Source: Malania oleifera (Eukaryota > Streptophyta > Magnoliopsida > Santalales > Ximeniaceae). From it: a stretch of 64,000 nucleotides of DNA. The translations under genes and the position numbers were made by a program. The notes beneath the pieces were generated by a model. The model saw only the letters and a list, made by a program, of their open reading frames with translations. It was not told where the DNA came from and did no database searches. Below, piece by piece: positions 47,250-59,400 of this stretch (its first letter is position 1; each line of letters begins with the position of its first letter). The stretch lies in assembly GCF_029873635.1 (NCBI RefSeq), contig NC_080426.1, positions 55,256,093 through 55,320,092 of the forward strand, written 5' to 3'.

Positions 47250-47794
47250 TGTATAATAGTGGATCTTTATGTTTTTGTTCTATAATATGTATAATGATAT
47301 CAATAAAAGTGTTTCTGAACATTATTTCTGTTTACCATAAATCACATGATAATGGAGATGGTTCACTGTTAAACAAAAATGGTCTTTGACAAAGACATTA
47401 CAGGGACAATATGGTAACTTCCTATTATAGATCATAGTTAAGTGGTTTATTAGTTTTGTGGTACATGGAAGGGAAGATGTCGCTCTAATGATATTTACCG
47501 CCATGGCTCGTACTAATGGGTTGCTTGATTATGATATTATGTTAATCTCATTGAAAAGTATAAATAAGCTAATATTTTGTGCACATTATGGATATTTGTT
47601 AAACCATATTAATATCATTCATATGGGCCAAATGGGAGAATGTAGGATTTATATCCCAAAGGATATGTCCCACATGAATGATGTGGGTCCCGCATATAGG
47701 GAATGTGTCCCATATGATAAGGATATGAATTAATGGTTGTATGGGTTAACTAAAATGTTAGTTTATTTAATATAAGAAATTAATTGTGGAAGTT
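47250..47794 (+). other. 3' untranslated region of copia D
   Basis: Lies between the end of RNase H and the 3' LTR. The frame at 47458-47733 has no domain. GTGGAAGTT just before 47795 is a weak purine tract. Confidence 0.6.
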
Positions 47795-47814
47795 TGAAGA
47801 GATTCCTATACATA

Positions 47815-47858
<44 letters not shown>

Positions 47859-48231
47859 TTAGCTACTAATATGGGTGTAGCTATAAGGGCATGCTATACA
47901 TCAAGTTAAGCTCTAAGGGGTTAGCTACATGGTGGTGTTAGCTATAAAGAAAAGATAGGAAGAAAGCAATTGTCCTCTCTCTGCCTCTACTTCTTTAATC
48001 ATTAGGAGATCTCATAAATCTGGTGAAGGGAGGAAAGAGAAAGATGAGAAGTGGGAGAAACGATTTCTTTGGATTCTCCGAGTGTTCTTCTCGATAGGTT
48101 CGATATGGCCGATTCCGGTATGTAAAGTTTACAGTTTATGATTTATTCATTTTCTGCATAAAGTAATTGATGTGAAGTTCATGATAATTGAAGATCATTG
48201 GCTGCAATATATTTATGAAAATTTTCTTACA
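47795..48231 (+). repeat. 3' LTR of copia D
   Basis: 437 bp, ends TGAAGA...CTTACA, with AT microsatellite at about 47818-47852. Confidence 0.92.
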
Positions 48232-48236
48232 AAAGA

Positions 48237-49073
48237 TCCTGCAACGCTTTCAAAGATATGCATCTGAACCCTTTTCATTATTGTTTCGTTTGGATTCCGG
48301 ATTAAAAGGTTAATTTATGTTTAATTCAATGTTTGATCATTGAAATATTCTATTTGTTTTTTTTATGCTTTTTAGATTCAAAGAGTGTCGTTTTATCGTG
48401 GTCATCGAGCGAGCGACGGCACGAAAACTCAATAGCTTTGTTGTGAAATTCTTCTAGGAAGCTAAAGCTACTGTTGTTATGGCTTGAAGCTCTCAGCAGA
48501 TGAAACAAAGGTTTTAGTTTTTGAGGTCTAGCTAGAAAAAGAGAAGGAAAAGAATGGTTGAAGGGCCAAAGCACAGATGCTTTGATGGAGCATTGTTGCT
48601 TTGGTTAACAACGGCGGACAGATTTGTAGGTTATGTGTTTGATGAAATGTCAAGGTGAACCCCACTTGCTATAACCAAGACGCTATACATAGTTGCGCAC
48701 ACGTATATATTATTTGTGTGTGTGTGTGTGTTGTGTTATGTATATTATTCTGCGTGGAATTAATTTTAATAATTTTAAAATTTAGTAATTAAAATTAAAT
48801 TGTGAATATTATATGATAATATTTTATTATTTTATAATATTTGTAGAATTAATATGCATTCATTTATAACTTGATTTTTTTTTTTTGGTTCATATATAAA
48901 ATATTTCATAAGTATAGCAAGTATAAACCTCATATGATTAAACTAAATAAATATAATCAATTCAAAACTGAATAAAAAAATTATATTGATCATCTTATAA
49001 ATGCATTAAATATTTCAGAATTGACAAAAAATATATATTATCTAATAACAATTGTTTTACTTTTCATGTTTTG
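48237..49073. other. Intergenic between copia D and the viral cluster
   Basis: AT-rich. Short GT run at 48713-48731. The frame at 48574-48350 on the minus strand has no recognisable domain. Confidence 0.55.
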
Positions 49074-49256
49074 CTAATATAATATCAATATATTTTGTTC
49101 AGATTTTTCGTCCTTTTCATCTTTGTCATGAAGTAAATCAACTTTTATTTGTAAACTTCTCATTTCTCTTTTTATATTACTAAATTCTTCTTTTGTACGA
49201 TTAATTTCATATTGTAAGTCTTGTATTGTAGGTTGATTTGATTTATTTGCAACAAT
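49074..49256 (-). pseudogene. Coiled-coil fragment, probably pararetroviral
   Basis: An uninterrupted 60-codon minus-strand frame without a useful ATG ends at TAG 49076-49074. It reads as a charged heptad-like helix (IQDLQYEINRTKEEFSNIKR). It abuts the oppositely oriented viral RT fragment at 49257 exactly where that homology begins. Coiled coils of this kind occur upstream of protease/RT in several plant pararetroviruses; that it is viral is inference from position. Confidence 0.4.
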
Positions 49257-50051
49257 CTCTTTTCCGAATCAATTGAACAACATTTCAAACATTTAAATAT
49301 ATTTTTTGAAGTAGTTAAAAAGAATGGTTTGGTTGTGCCTCAGCCAAAGATCAAACTATTTCAAATTAACGTTAGGTTCCTAGGTCACAATATTTACCAA
49401 AATATCATAACTCCAATCCAAAGAGCATTAGAATTTGTAGACAAATTTTCAAATGACATTAAAGATAAAAATCAATTACAAAGATTTTTAGGATGTCTTA
49501 ATTATGTAGCGGACTTCATTCCTAACCTTAGGATTATTCTCAAAGCCCTTTTCAAAAGACTTAAGAAAAACCCACCTGCGTGGTCTGATGATCATACCTA
49601 GGTAATCATAAAGGTCAAATCTTTAGTCAAGACCCTTCCATGCCTTAGTTTACCCAATCCAAAAGCTCTCATGATTGTTGAAACTGATGCCTCTGATATT
49701 GGATATGGTGTATTCTCAAACAGAGGTCTGATTCAAAAGAAGTCCTAGTTAGGTATCACTCTGGTGCATGGTCTGATCCTTAATCCAAGTATTCTACTAT
49801 CAAAAAAGAAATTTTATCAATTGTTCTTTGTATTCAAAAATTCCAAGATGATCTTTTTAACAAAGAATCTTTACATCGCATCGATTGCAAAAGTGCGAAA
49901 GAAGTTTTAGAGAAAGACGTTAAAAATTTGGTTTCAAAATAGCTTTTTTCCTAATGGCAAGCCATCCTTTCCGTTCTCGATTTTCAAATTGCATTTATTA
50001 AAGGATCTTCAAACTCTTTGCCAGATTTCTTAACAAGAGATTTCTTATAGG
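49257..50051 (+). pseudogene. Endogenous pararetrovirus RT C-terminus and RNase H
   Basis: The homology starts just after the point where the catalytic YIDD would lie, so the catalytic half of RT is absent. It continues through the thumb (FLGHNIYQN, FLGCLNYVADFIPN) into RNase H (ETDASDIGYG), with TAG at 49599-49601 and several frameshifts. It matches the minus-strand copy at 62436-63250 piece by piece. Family Caulimoviridae, closest in character to petuvirus-type endogenous viruses; genus not settled. It cannot be functional. Confidence 0.82.
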
Positions 50052-50076
50052 GAAAACATGCCACGATAAAAGCCAA

Positions 50077-51133
50077 ATGACTTTTACTCAAAAGAGTTCT
50101 TCAAAAGAGATTATCACTGAGAGACTTTGCCTTCAAAACCGTTTCAAACCCCTCATTAGACCTCAACCTTCATTTAGAGAAGTTTTAGAAGAACAGAGTT
50201 CTTCTCCAAAGAAGACTTCAACCGGCTACATTGACAAACCAATTTTTAAGATCTATTTCCAATTGAACCAGAGTGGGATTCTGCCACTCCCTTCGACATA
50301 ATTCAAAAGTATTTCTTTAGGGGATGTCACTTTGACACTCCTCGCCCTCTGAAGAATCAAAAGTTTTATGAACTTGTTTTGATCGAAACAAATTTTGTTT
50401 TCATCGATCATAACTACGATTTAAAAGATGTCTCAAGAATTATTTTTTCAAAAATTAAAATTTTGAAAGCTATTACTCCTTATGAGTTTGGTTAGCGCCC
50501 ACGTGTCTTAAGATGGTTTCGAGGCATTTTCAATCCTCAGACCTATGATTACAAAGATTACATCCTTGCTTGGTCCAATACTTTATTCATAAGGAATTTC
50601 AGTCATTCTTGGTTGATTCATTCCGATCAAAAGATTTTAAAGAATTTCCCAAAATGGTTTTTATATTGGTTCCAATTCTTTGAACCCGCGAAACGCATAT
50701 TTTCTAAAAATATTCAAAATGATTTTGATCTATTTCAAAATATTTTTGCTACTTCTCATTATCTGTCCGATCAATGCTCAAAGATGCTACTATTCTGTTC
50801 ATACTTCATGATCACCTGGATTTTTTGTTGGGATTATTGTATTGTTCCTCCAGAAGCAAGTACCATCTGTTATTCAAAAACTATTAGAAGAATTTACAGA
50901 GTACGCTGGTGGGACAAGTTCATTTTTCCGGGAGGAAAAGTGCGCGCATGGCTTGCACATAGTTCTGGGAAAAGCCTGCCTGCCTTTCATGAAGGTCCTT
51001 ATCCAAAATCAAAAGATAAAAAGAAGGTATTTGAAGATGATATTGTTTCATGTTCTTCAAGAGTTTCGAAGTCCAAAAGTATGAAGACCAAGATGCTTCA
51101 AATGATCACTCAACTTGAATCAGATGACTCTGA
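50077..51133 (+). repeat. Long inverted repeat, left arm
   Basis: Pairs with 51766-52838 on the opposite strand at roughly 90 percent identity by eye, with a spacer of about 630 bp. Confidence 0.88.
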
Positions 51134-51489
51134 CTCATTTGATCAAGGCTCTCCAAAATCATTTGATCTCAATCAATTTAGTTCAAATATCAGCAATTGG
51201 TACAATTTTCTTCCAAAGGAGCATCATCTTGATCCAATGACTATTACTTCCCGTTCAAAAGATCCAAAGTCACTAGCAAGAAAGAAATAATTTCTTTCCT
51301 CTTTTGTCAAAATTGATAGTGATATTTTGTATTTGTCTCCCATTTTTCAAAAGGAAATTAAAGCTTGAAGACGACCTCTTATCAGCTGTCAGTAGCGCCG
51401 ACAGATACGTCCAAAAGATTTCTCAAGATGACAAGGATGTTTTCCTACCGTCTGCTCAAAAGTCATCATTAGATTACTTTATTTTATAG
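50077..51489 (+). pseudogene. Pararetroviral region downstream of RNase H (plus copy)
   Basis: Follows the RNase H remnant directly, as in the second copy at 62455-62160. Frame 1 (50077-50301) is Ser/Arg/Pro-rich. A second frame (open at 50613-51290, with TAG near 50493) has a run of aromatic residues with WFLYWFQFF and WIFCWDYC, then a basic/acidic tail with a Ser-rich end. A further open piece is at 51304-51489. I know this aromatic block from endogenous pararetrovirus polyproteins but cannot assign a function. Confidence 0.6.
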
Positions 51490-51515
51490 TTGTCGGCCCT
51501 TTGGCCCAGCTCTAT

Positions 51516-51685
51516 AATTATTTGAGTATTGGTGAGTGTGTTTTTTGTGACTGTGCACCATTTGGGGCCAACATTGTAATTTTGTTCGAATTTATTATTT
51601 AAGTATGTGGTAGTGGTTCATCCACCCAAAGGCAGCCTCCCATGTGCTGTTACCACTTGTCTTTCATTTTATCAATAAATTCAAA
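51516..51685 (+). promoter_or_regulatory. Viral non-coding block with polyadenylation signal
   Basis: Begins GAGTATTGGTGAGTGTG, contains GTAGTGGTTCATCCACCCAAAGG and ends near AATAAA (51674-51679). The same block recurs at 63896-64000 beside the opposite-strand copy. Its position after the last viral frame suggests 3'-end or intergenic sequence; inference. Confidence 0.5.
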
Positions 51686-51765
51686 TATAACTTCTTGACC
51701 TCCAATATTTGTATGAATTCCTTCTTCATTTATTTGAAACGAGCAGTTAAAAGATATCTAAAGTT

Positions 51766-52838
51766 AATAGTCAGAGGCATCTGATTCAAGTTGAGCGATC
51801 ATTTGAAGCATCTTGGCCTTCATACTTTTGGACTTAGAAACTTTTGAAGAACATGAAACAGATAATCTTCAAATACCTTCTTTTTATCTTTTGATTTTGG
51901 ATAAGGACCTTCATGAAAGGCAGGCAGACTTTGCCCAAAACTATGTGCAAGTCATGCCCGCACTTTTCCTTCTAGCAAAATGAACTTGTCCCACCAACGT
52001 ACACTGTAAATTCTTCTAATAGTTTTTGAATAACAGATGGTACTTGCTTCTGGAGGAACAATACAATAATCCCAACAAAAAATCCAGGTGATCATGAAGT
52101 ATGAACAAAATAGTAGCATCTTTGAGGATTGATCGGACGGATTATGAGGAGTAGCAAAATTCTTTTGAAATAGATCAAAATCATTTTGAATATTTTCGGG
52201 AAATATGTGTTTCTCGTGTCCAAAGAATTGGAGCCAATATAAAAACCTTTTTGGGAAATTCTTTAAAATCTTTTGATCAAAATGAATCAACCAAGAATGA
52301 CTGAAATTCCTTATGAATAAAGTATTGGACCAAGTAAGGATGTAATCTTTGTAATCATAGGTTTGAGGACTGAAAACGACTCAAAACCTTTTTAAGACAC
52401 TTGGGTGCTGACCCCACACAGAAGGAGTAGTAACTTTCAAAATTTTAATTTTTCAAAAAATAATTCTTAAGACATCTTTTAAATCGTAGTTATGATCGAT
52501 GAAAACAAAATTTGTTTCGATCAAAACAAGTTCATAAAACTTTTTATTCTTTAGAGGGGTAGGAGTGTCAAAGTGACATTCCTTAAAAAAATACTTTTGA
52601 ATTGTGTCAAAGGGAGTGGTAGAATCCCACTTTGGTTCAATTGGAAACAGATCTTGAAAAATTGGTTTGTCAATGTAGCTGGTTGAAGTCTTCTTTGGAG
52701 AAGAACTTTGTTCTTCTAAAACTTCTCTAAATGAAGGTGGAGGTCTAATAAGGGGTTGGAAACGGTTTTGAAGGCAAAGTCTCTCAGGGGTAACCTCTTT
52801 TGAAGAACTCTCTTTTGAGTAAGACTTGTTGTGGCATT
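51766..52838 (-). repeat. Long inverted repeat, right arm (viral region, minus copy)
   Basis: The reverse complement follows 50077-51133 in order, including the WIFCWDYC-encoding part (open at 52290-51952) and the Ser-rich segment. It stops at the TTATTAACT near 51762 on one side and changes to plus-strand viral sequence at about 52838 on the other. Confidence 0.88.
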
Positions 52839-53169
52839 ATCAAAAGAAAAAGTATAAGAGAACTCTCAAAGAATCCTTGTTTTCTTTCAAAAGTGATAAC
52901 GAATCCTCCTTAAAAGATAATCAGATCAATTTTCAAGATTCCCAAGATTCGACACATTTTACTAAAGATTTTTATCCATTTAAATTTTTACAATAATTTA
53001 AATATGGAGGTAGTCAAGAAATTCAAAATAAGTGGGCTTGGTAGACCTGGCGTCTTGGATGTTTGCAACAAAGTCAAAATTGGTGGACTTGTAGTAATTC
53101 AAGATTTCCTACTTTCAAAAGGCTTTTCACCCGCAAGCACATGCTACAATTTCATGATAAAGATAAAAG
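52839..53169 (+). pseudogene. Viral coding remnant, tandem copy 1
   Basis: Reads as a Lys/Ser/Asp-rich viral tail (KKKYKRTLKESL, then an acidic stretch and DFYPFKFLQ), with stops, leading into the promoter/leader block. Copy 2 is at 53845-54176 with the same order. The function of the coding part is not recognised. Confidence 0.55.
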
Positions 53170-53628
53170 AAAATATTCCCATCAAAATCTGACAAACACA
53201 TGTATATATTTTCATCTTACAGTCAAATATTTTGGAAGCATGGGTTTAAAGCCGCAAGACGTCCATTCAACTGACAATGGAACCCCAACCACAAGTTCAA
53301 AAGGATTGTAATAATTTAGACTTCCATCAGTTATTGTAAACTATTATAAATAGCCTAGCACTCCATTGAAGGAAAGTATCGAAGTTAGAGAGAAATAGAA
53401 GAGAGTGAGAAAGTGAGAACATCTTGTTTGGGAAAAGTCTAATTCTCCCTCTTTATTGTAAGTTATAATTTTATTGTAATATTTTGTAGTTCAATTTATA
53501 TCTTGTATTTCAATATATATTGTTGTTTGTTTAAATTATTTCAAAGTTTGTTTAAATTATCCTATATCAAGATTTAAGATTCTGCTTTTGAAGAGGCACC
53601 AATTGATTCCTTAAACCACTTCTGAATA
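53170..53628 (+). repeat. Viral promoter/leader block, copy 1
   Basis: Starts near ATTCCCATCAAAATCTGAC and includes a TATA box TATAAATAG (53345-53353), AGAGAGTGAGAAAGTGAGAAC and the leader up to AAACCACTTCTGAATA. Copies 2 and 3 share all landmarks. TATA followed by a long non-coding leader is what a pararetrovirus transcription start looks like; activity is unknown. Confidence 0.75.
53345..53353 (+). promoter_or_regulatory. TATA box of viral promoter block
   Basis: TATAAATAG; identical boxes at 60012-60020 and 60926-60934 in the other two copies, in the same context (AAACTAT before, CCTAGCACTCC after). Confidence 0.7.
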
Positions 53629-53750
53629 ATTATATTCAAGTGAAAGAGTTCAACTTCGTCTTATCTTTTACCTAACAGTTCCGCATCAAATGGTGGGCTA
53701 ACCTACCCAATCCTGATCCTCTTAGTCCAACCAATATTCATAAGTGGTTT
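53613..53750. repeat. Flipped 106-bp segment between 16-bp inverted repeats
   Basis: AAACCACTTCTGAATA (53613-53628) and TATTCATAAGTGGTTT (53735-53750) are inverted copies with one mismatch. The 106 bp between them (53629-53734) are the reverse complement of what follows the same AAACCACTTCTGAATA at 60317-60420 and 61231-61336. Confidence 0.88.
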
Positions 53751-53844
53751 CAAGGATTAATTGGTGTCTTTTCAAAAACATCAATAAATAATTCAAGTTT
53801 TTTTAATTCAAAAAGTTGTTTCCAAGCCAGACTTGCTGCGGCAT

Positions 53845-54176
53845 CATCAAAAGAAAAAGTATAAGGGAATTATCAAAGAATCCTTGTCTTCTTTCGGAAG
53901 TGATGACGAATCCTTCTTAGAAGATAATCAGATCAATTTTCAAGATTCCAAAGATCCGGCAGATTTTACGGAAGATTTTGATCCATTTAAATTTTTACAA
54001 TAATTCAAATATGGAAGTATTCAAGAAATTCAAAATGAGTGGGCTTGGTAGACCCGACATCTTGGAAGTTTGCAACAAAGTCAAAATTGGTAGGCTTGTA
54101 ATAATTCAAGATTTCCTATTTTCAAAAGGCTTTTTGCCCTGCAAGCACATGCTACAATTTCATGGTAAAGATAAAA
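53845..54176 (+). pseudogene. Viral coding remnant, tandem copy 2
   Basis: Same landmarks as 52839-53169 with moderate divergence. It continues into promoter/leader copy 2, which the LINE interrupts. Confidence 0.55.
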
Positions 54177-54314
54177 TAAAAGATTCCCATCAAAATCTAA
54201 CAAACACATGTATATATTTCCATCTTATTGTCAAATACTTTGGAAGCTCATGTTAAAGCCGCAAGACATCCATTAAACCAACAATGGAACCCCAACCACA
54301 AGTTCAAAAGGATT
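54177..54314 (+). repeat. Viral promoter/leader block, copy 2, left part
   Basis: Runs from GATTCCCATCAAAATC to AGTTCAAAAGGATT, where the LINE is inserted. It resumes at 59975. Confidence 0.85.
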
Positions 54315-54575
54315 CATTTGCCTTACGGAGAGGTATGGTCATGTTAGAGAGAGAAGCACTCTCCTCTCTCTAGAGAGGCGCATGGCTTTGGGACGATTCT
54401 GTGATATCCCTGTTGAAATCGTGCTGGTTCTATTCCTCGAGGTTGATTTCCTGCTGGGCTATCAACTTGAGAGGCAACCATCTGGAAGAGCTGTGAAGAA
54501 ATCAAGTGCTGGAAGACAACTGGGGTTTTCCCGCCTAAGTCAAATTTGAATTTCTCCCCTGTCTATACAAACCAG

Positions 54576-56432
54576 ATGGGCCAGAAGGAAGCCCTTAGGG
54601 CTCAACGAAGAGAGAGTAAAGAGGATGAATCCAAGAAGGAAGTTGAGGAGGCCTTGAAATTCATTGTAATAAAAGGTGGGAATATGGATCTATGGATGAA
54701 AAAGAAAAAACATGAGATAATGGTTGAGTTCTCTCGGCTTGCTAGGGAGCAACTGAAGGAAGCCCAAGAACCTGAGGATAAGACTCAGGAATCGCCTAAC
54801 CCCTTGTAGCAGATTCAAAGACCAAGTGAGGAACCCTATTCCTCTTCAAGTAATGTGAGTGAAGGATGTCTAAAGGAGGTTGCCATCAAGTATCAGTTGG
54901 GGGTCTCGGACCCTCAGGGGGCCATTGTCCCATCCCTTGAGAAGGAGAATGGCCTGATTCCTGAGATGAGCTTCAACAGATGTTCCAATGAAGGGGTCCC
55001 TGGCTGCAACCAGAAGGGGATTAGGGCTCCTTGCCTACCACACATTGCTGAGGATAACAGTGTTCCCCCCCTTGTAACTTGTGGTGTGACCCCCCTAGTC
55101 TCTGAAAAGCAAGACTCGAAAGAAAGAGAAAATAGTGTGGCACTATGCAGTGAGATGGGCCATGATTTGGAGGCTGATGAGAATGGCCCCTCAGAGAGTA
55201 CACAAGATCAGAAGGGTCCTAACGGTGAGAGAACAATCCTTAGACATAATAAGAAGGTTGCTTGGGCTGAGCTCTTTGCCAATAACTGAAATCCCTCAAA
55301 CTGTGGCCCCCTCCCAGCTTTTGAGCATATTGGTGATTCTGTTCATATCCCTCATTCTGCGATTAATTTAGAGGGGATAACAAACAAACATCTTGTTGGG
55401 TATTTTACGGGAAAATTCCCTGGTAAGATGGCTCTCAATTCCTTGTTAAAGTCTTGGAAGGTCAATGTAGTTTTTACTCAACATGATAAAGGCTGGATTG
55501 TTCTCAAGTTCGAAAGGGATGAAGATCTTAATGAGGTCTTACAGAATGGTCCTTACTCTATATATGGTAGAACTCTAATCCTCAAGAAAATGCCAAAATT
55601 CTTTCAATTTGGCTTGGAGCATAGAACGGTTGTTCCTGTCTGGGTTCAACTAAAGGATCTCCCTTTTGAATTATGGTCTCCTGAAGCTATTGGTAGGATC
55701 TGTTCTGCAATTGGCAGACCTCTATGTATGGATAAACTAACCACTACCAAGGGTATAATTTCCTATGCTCGAGCCATGGTAGAGGTAGACATAGCAAAAG
55801 AAGTTAAGCACAGAGTTAAGATTCTCCTACCAGATGAAGTTGAGATCTCCCAAGAAATAGTGTATGAAAGTCTTCCATGGTTTTGTCAAAAGTGCAAGTC
55901 CATTGGTCACACTGAAGCTTTTTGTGGTCCCAGAGGTGGAGGAAAAAAACCTATGGTTGCTCAATACAGACCCAAGATGATTGCTAGGCTACCAAACACT
56001 GTGGATGAGACTGATGCCTCTATAATTGCAGGGTCAGACAATGAAAAGGTTGCTACTCATAGTCCTACGAGGTTGGTGGAAGAAGACAAAAATGCAGACA
56101 ATGGCAAGTCAATTCCTGTCCCTGAAGTCCCCTCAAAAGTGTTTGGTAATAATCATAAGGCTTCCTCAGAGCTTGCTGCAGTTGATGCAGCAGAGGAGAT
56201 TCCTCCAGTTCCTGACAATGACAAATCCATAAAGGAGGTTAGAATGGAAGAGAAGAATGGTAATGTGAATGTTTTAAATCCCCCTGGGCATCAACAGAAC
56301 CAAAATGTCAATGGAAAAGGAAAAGGTAAGGTTGATGATTTCCAACCTATCAAAAGAAAGAAGAAAGGGAAAGGTCCACATTATAATCCACTTGCTTTTG
56401 GTAAGGGGTTGAGTGCCCCTTCTAAAGCCTGA
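54576..56432 (+). pseudogene. LINE ORF1 (DUF4283 and zinc knuckle)
   Basis: ATG at 54576 (MGQKEALRAQRRESKEDE) opens a single frame of 619 codons, stopped by TAG at 54807-54809 and TGA at 55287-55289. The N-terminal half is charged and low in complexity. From about 55350 comes the DUF4283 fold (MALNSLLKSWKVNVVF, PVWVQLKDLPFELWSPEAIG). A CCHC knuckle CQKCKSIGHTEAFC follows, then a Lys-rich C-terminus. The product would be the RNA-binding partner of ORF2. Its stop overlaps the ORF2 start as TGATG. Confidence 0.9.
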
Positions 56433-59400
56433 TGAATATTGCAAGCTACAATATCAAGGGTCTAAACAAACCCCTGAAGCAAAATGGGGTTTCCAACCTC
56501 ATGAGAAGGAATAAGTTGGATGTCATAGGCATTCTAGAAACTAAGATGTCTACTGAAAACTTAAAAGAAATGATGAGGAAAAGATTCAGGTGCTGGAAGC
56601 AGATCAACAACTTCGATCTCCATAAGGCAATGAGAATTCTTGTGATGTGGAACCCTCAGAAAGTTATTCTCCAGATGATTGACATGAATCCCCAAGTTAT
56701 CCACTGTTGCATTGAATGTTTAGTAACTTCTAACAAATTCAATGTTAGCTTTGTGTATGGCTTCAATACCATCATGGCCAGACGAGCTCTGTGGCATAGC
56801 ATCCACCAGTTTAGTAAATTCCCTTCCCCTTGGCTTCTTCTGGGGGATTTCAATTGTGTTCTTTCAGCTGCTGAGAAGGAGAATGGTCGGCCTGACTCTG
56901 ATTATGATACTAAAGATATGGGCGATTGTTTCTTCAACTCTGGTCTTTCTGATCTGAGATCATCAGGGTGTTTCCTTACTTGGACAAATGTTACGGTTTG
57001 GAGCAAATTGAACAGGGTGATTGCTAATCAGAGATGGATTCTGGAGAGCCTGCGTGCTAAGGTTGAATTCCTTTTCCCTAGAATTCTCTCTGATCACTCG
57101 GTATGCCTCATTTCCCTGTTTGAAAAGGGGTGTCTGGGGGGGCGATCTTTTAAATTTTTCAACATGTGGACTCTAAACCATAATTTTTTTGGACATTATT
57201 AAACAAGGATGGGAAGCGCATGTCCAGGGCTTTGAGCAATTCAAATTGGTGGGAGACTTCAGGGCCTGAAAAAACCTCTAAAGGCTCTTAATGCATCCCA
57301 TTTCTCCCACATTTTGGCTAGAGCAGAGAAGGATGACAATGATGTGATCGAGCTACAACAGAAATTGCATGACTGCTGAAAGAAAGAAAAATCTGAAGCT
57401 GGTAGACTTGCAGAAGCCAACAGATTGTTCATCACTCAGATTGCCAAATGTAGATACTTAAAGGAAAGTGACAAAGGCACTGCTTTCTTCCATAGCCTTA
57501 TGAGAAGTCGAAGGAATAGGAATTACATCTCAGCGGTTACCAAACTAAATGGGGACTAGACCAGTTCCCAAGCTCAGGTAGCTGAGGAGTTCTTGAATTT
57601 TTATAGCCAGCTACTAGGGAAGGAAAGGGATTTTGAAATTATAGATGGGAACACAGTTACAAGGGGTCCTCTGATTAAAGACTCTCAACATGCTAATATG
57701 ATGGCTCCAATATCGAAGGAGGAGATTAAGATGTCCCTTTTCAGTATCAGGGATAGCAAATCCCCTGGCCCTGATGGCTTCACAGCTTGCTTCTTCAAAA
57801 GAGCCTGGAACATTGTGGGGAATGATTTCACAAGTGCAGTAAAATAATTTTTTACCATCGGAAAGCTTTTGAAACAGGTGAATCACACTGTGATTGCCTT
57901 GATCCCTAAATCCAACCATGCTAATCATGTGGGTGATTATAGACCAATTGCTTGCTGCAACATCTTTTACAAGGTAACTGCTAAAATCATTGCTTCAAGA
58001 ATCAAGCCTGTACTGGAAGGAATTATAAACCCAACACAATCTGCATTTATTGAGAAAAGAAGCATGGTTGAAAACATATATATTATTCAGGAACTTGCAA
58101 GGAAATATGCAAGGAAAAGGATCTCTCCAAAGTGTATGTTGAAGATTGATCTTAAAAAGGCTTACGACTCTATCTCATGGAGATTCCTTAAAGAAATGCT
58201 GGTCCATCTTAACTTCCCTCCTACCATGGTAAATTGGATTATGGAATGTGTCTCCACCACCTCATACTCTATTTCCATTAATGGGAGTATTTTCGGTTTC
58301 TTCAAAGAGGGTAAAGGCCTTCGCCAAGGTGATCCTTTGTCCCCATTACTATTTGTGATTTGTTTTGAATATTTTTCAAGGATGTTGAAATCCTTGGAGG
58401 TTAATCCTGATTTTAAATGCCATCCTAGATGTAAGAGTCTCAAGACAACTCACCTGGCCTTCGCTGATGACCTGATTCTCTTTTCTAAAGTGGATGTTGC
58501 TTCGGTTAATGCCCTTATGGACTGTCTGGAAGGTTTCTCTAAGTGCTCTGGTTTGATTGCTAACTGTATGAAATCTAACCTATTTCATGCAGGTATAAAA
58601 GAATATGACCTTGAATGCTTCAAACAGGCTACAGGCTTCAAAGTTGGTTCTTTCCCTTTTGATACCTTGGGATCCCCTTGGTTACAACTAGATTGAACTC
58701 AAGTCATTACTCCTTTCTGATAAATAGGATTACTGATTTGTTCAAGGGCTAGCCTGGCTTCACTTTATCCTATGCTGGGAAACTTGAGTTAATTAAGTCT
58801 GTCATTCAGGGTGTTGAATGCTTTTGGTTATCTATTTTCCCAATCCCTAATAAAGTTTTGGAGCATGTTGTCAAACTATGCAGGGCCTTTCTTTGGGGTG
58901 GGAGGAAGAAGCCTTTGGTTGGTTGGAAGGATGTGTGTCTGCCAAAATCAGAAGGGGGTCTGGGGGTGATGGATCTGAAAGCCTGGAATCTTTCCTTGCT
59001 CACAAAAACCCTTTGGAATATCCACTCTAAAAAAGACTCTCTCTGGTCCAAATGGGTTAACCAAATCTACCTGAAAGGTTCAAGTCTTTGGGAGGCCGGG
59101 ATAAAACATGATGACTCCCCACTACAAAAAGCTCATTGGAATTAAGAACCAGATTATGTCAAGATGTGCCAATCACCTGGATGCAGTGCTTCAGCTTTTT
59201 GAGGAATGGAACCTCGACCATTCTAGCTTCTCCATTTGCTATAACTTTGGGAGAACTAAAGGAACTACGGTTCCTTGGTCCAAGGTGGTATGGAAGAGTG
59301 GAAGCACCCCTAAACATGCTTTCACTCTTTGGCTGGGAATTATAAGGAAACTTCCTACTTGTGATAGGCTTATTGGCTTTGAAGGAGACCTGTATTGTTC

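Larger units (their letters stand above)
39024..48231 (+). mobile_element. Ty1/copia LTR retrotransposon D
   Basis: Target duplication AAAGA (39019-39023 and 48232-48236). LTRs are 39024-39465 and 47795-48231, TGAAGA...CTTACA, roughly 6 percent different plus a variable AT run. The methionine-tRNA primer site TGGTATCAGAGCC is at 39468-39480. Gag, protease, integrase, RT and RNase H lie on the plus strand but are disabled, and a 2.64-kb solo LTR splits pol between integrase and RT. Confidence 0.95.
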
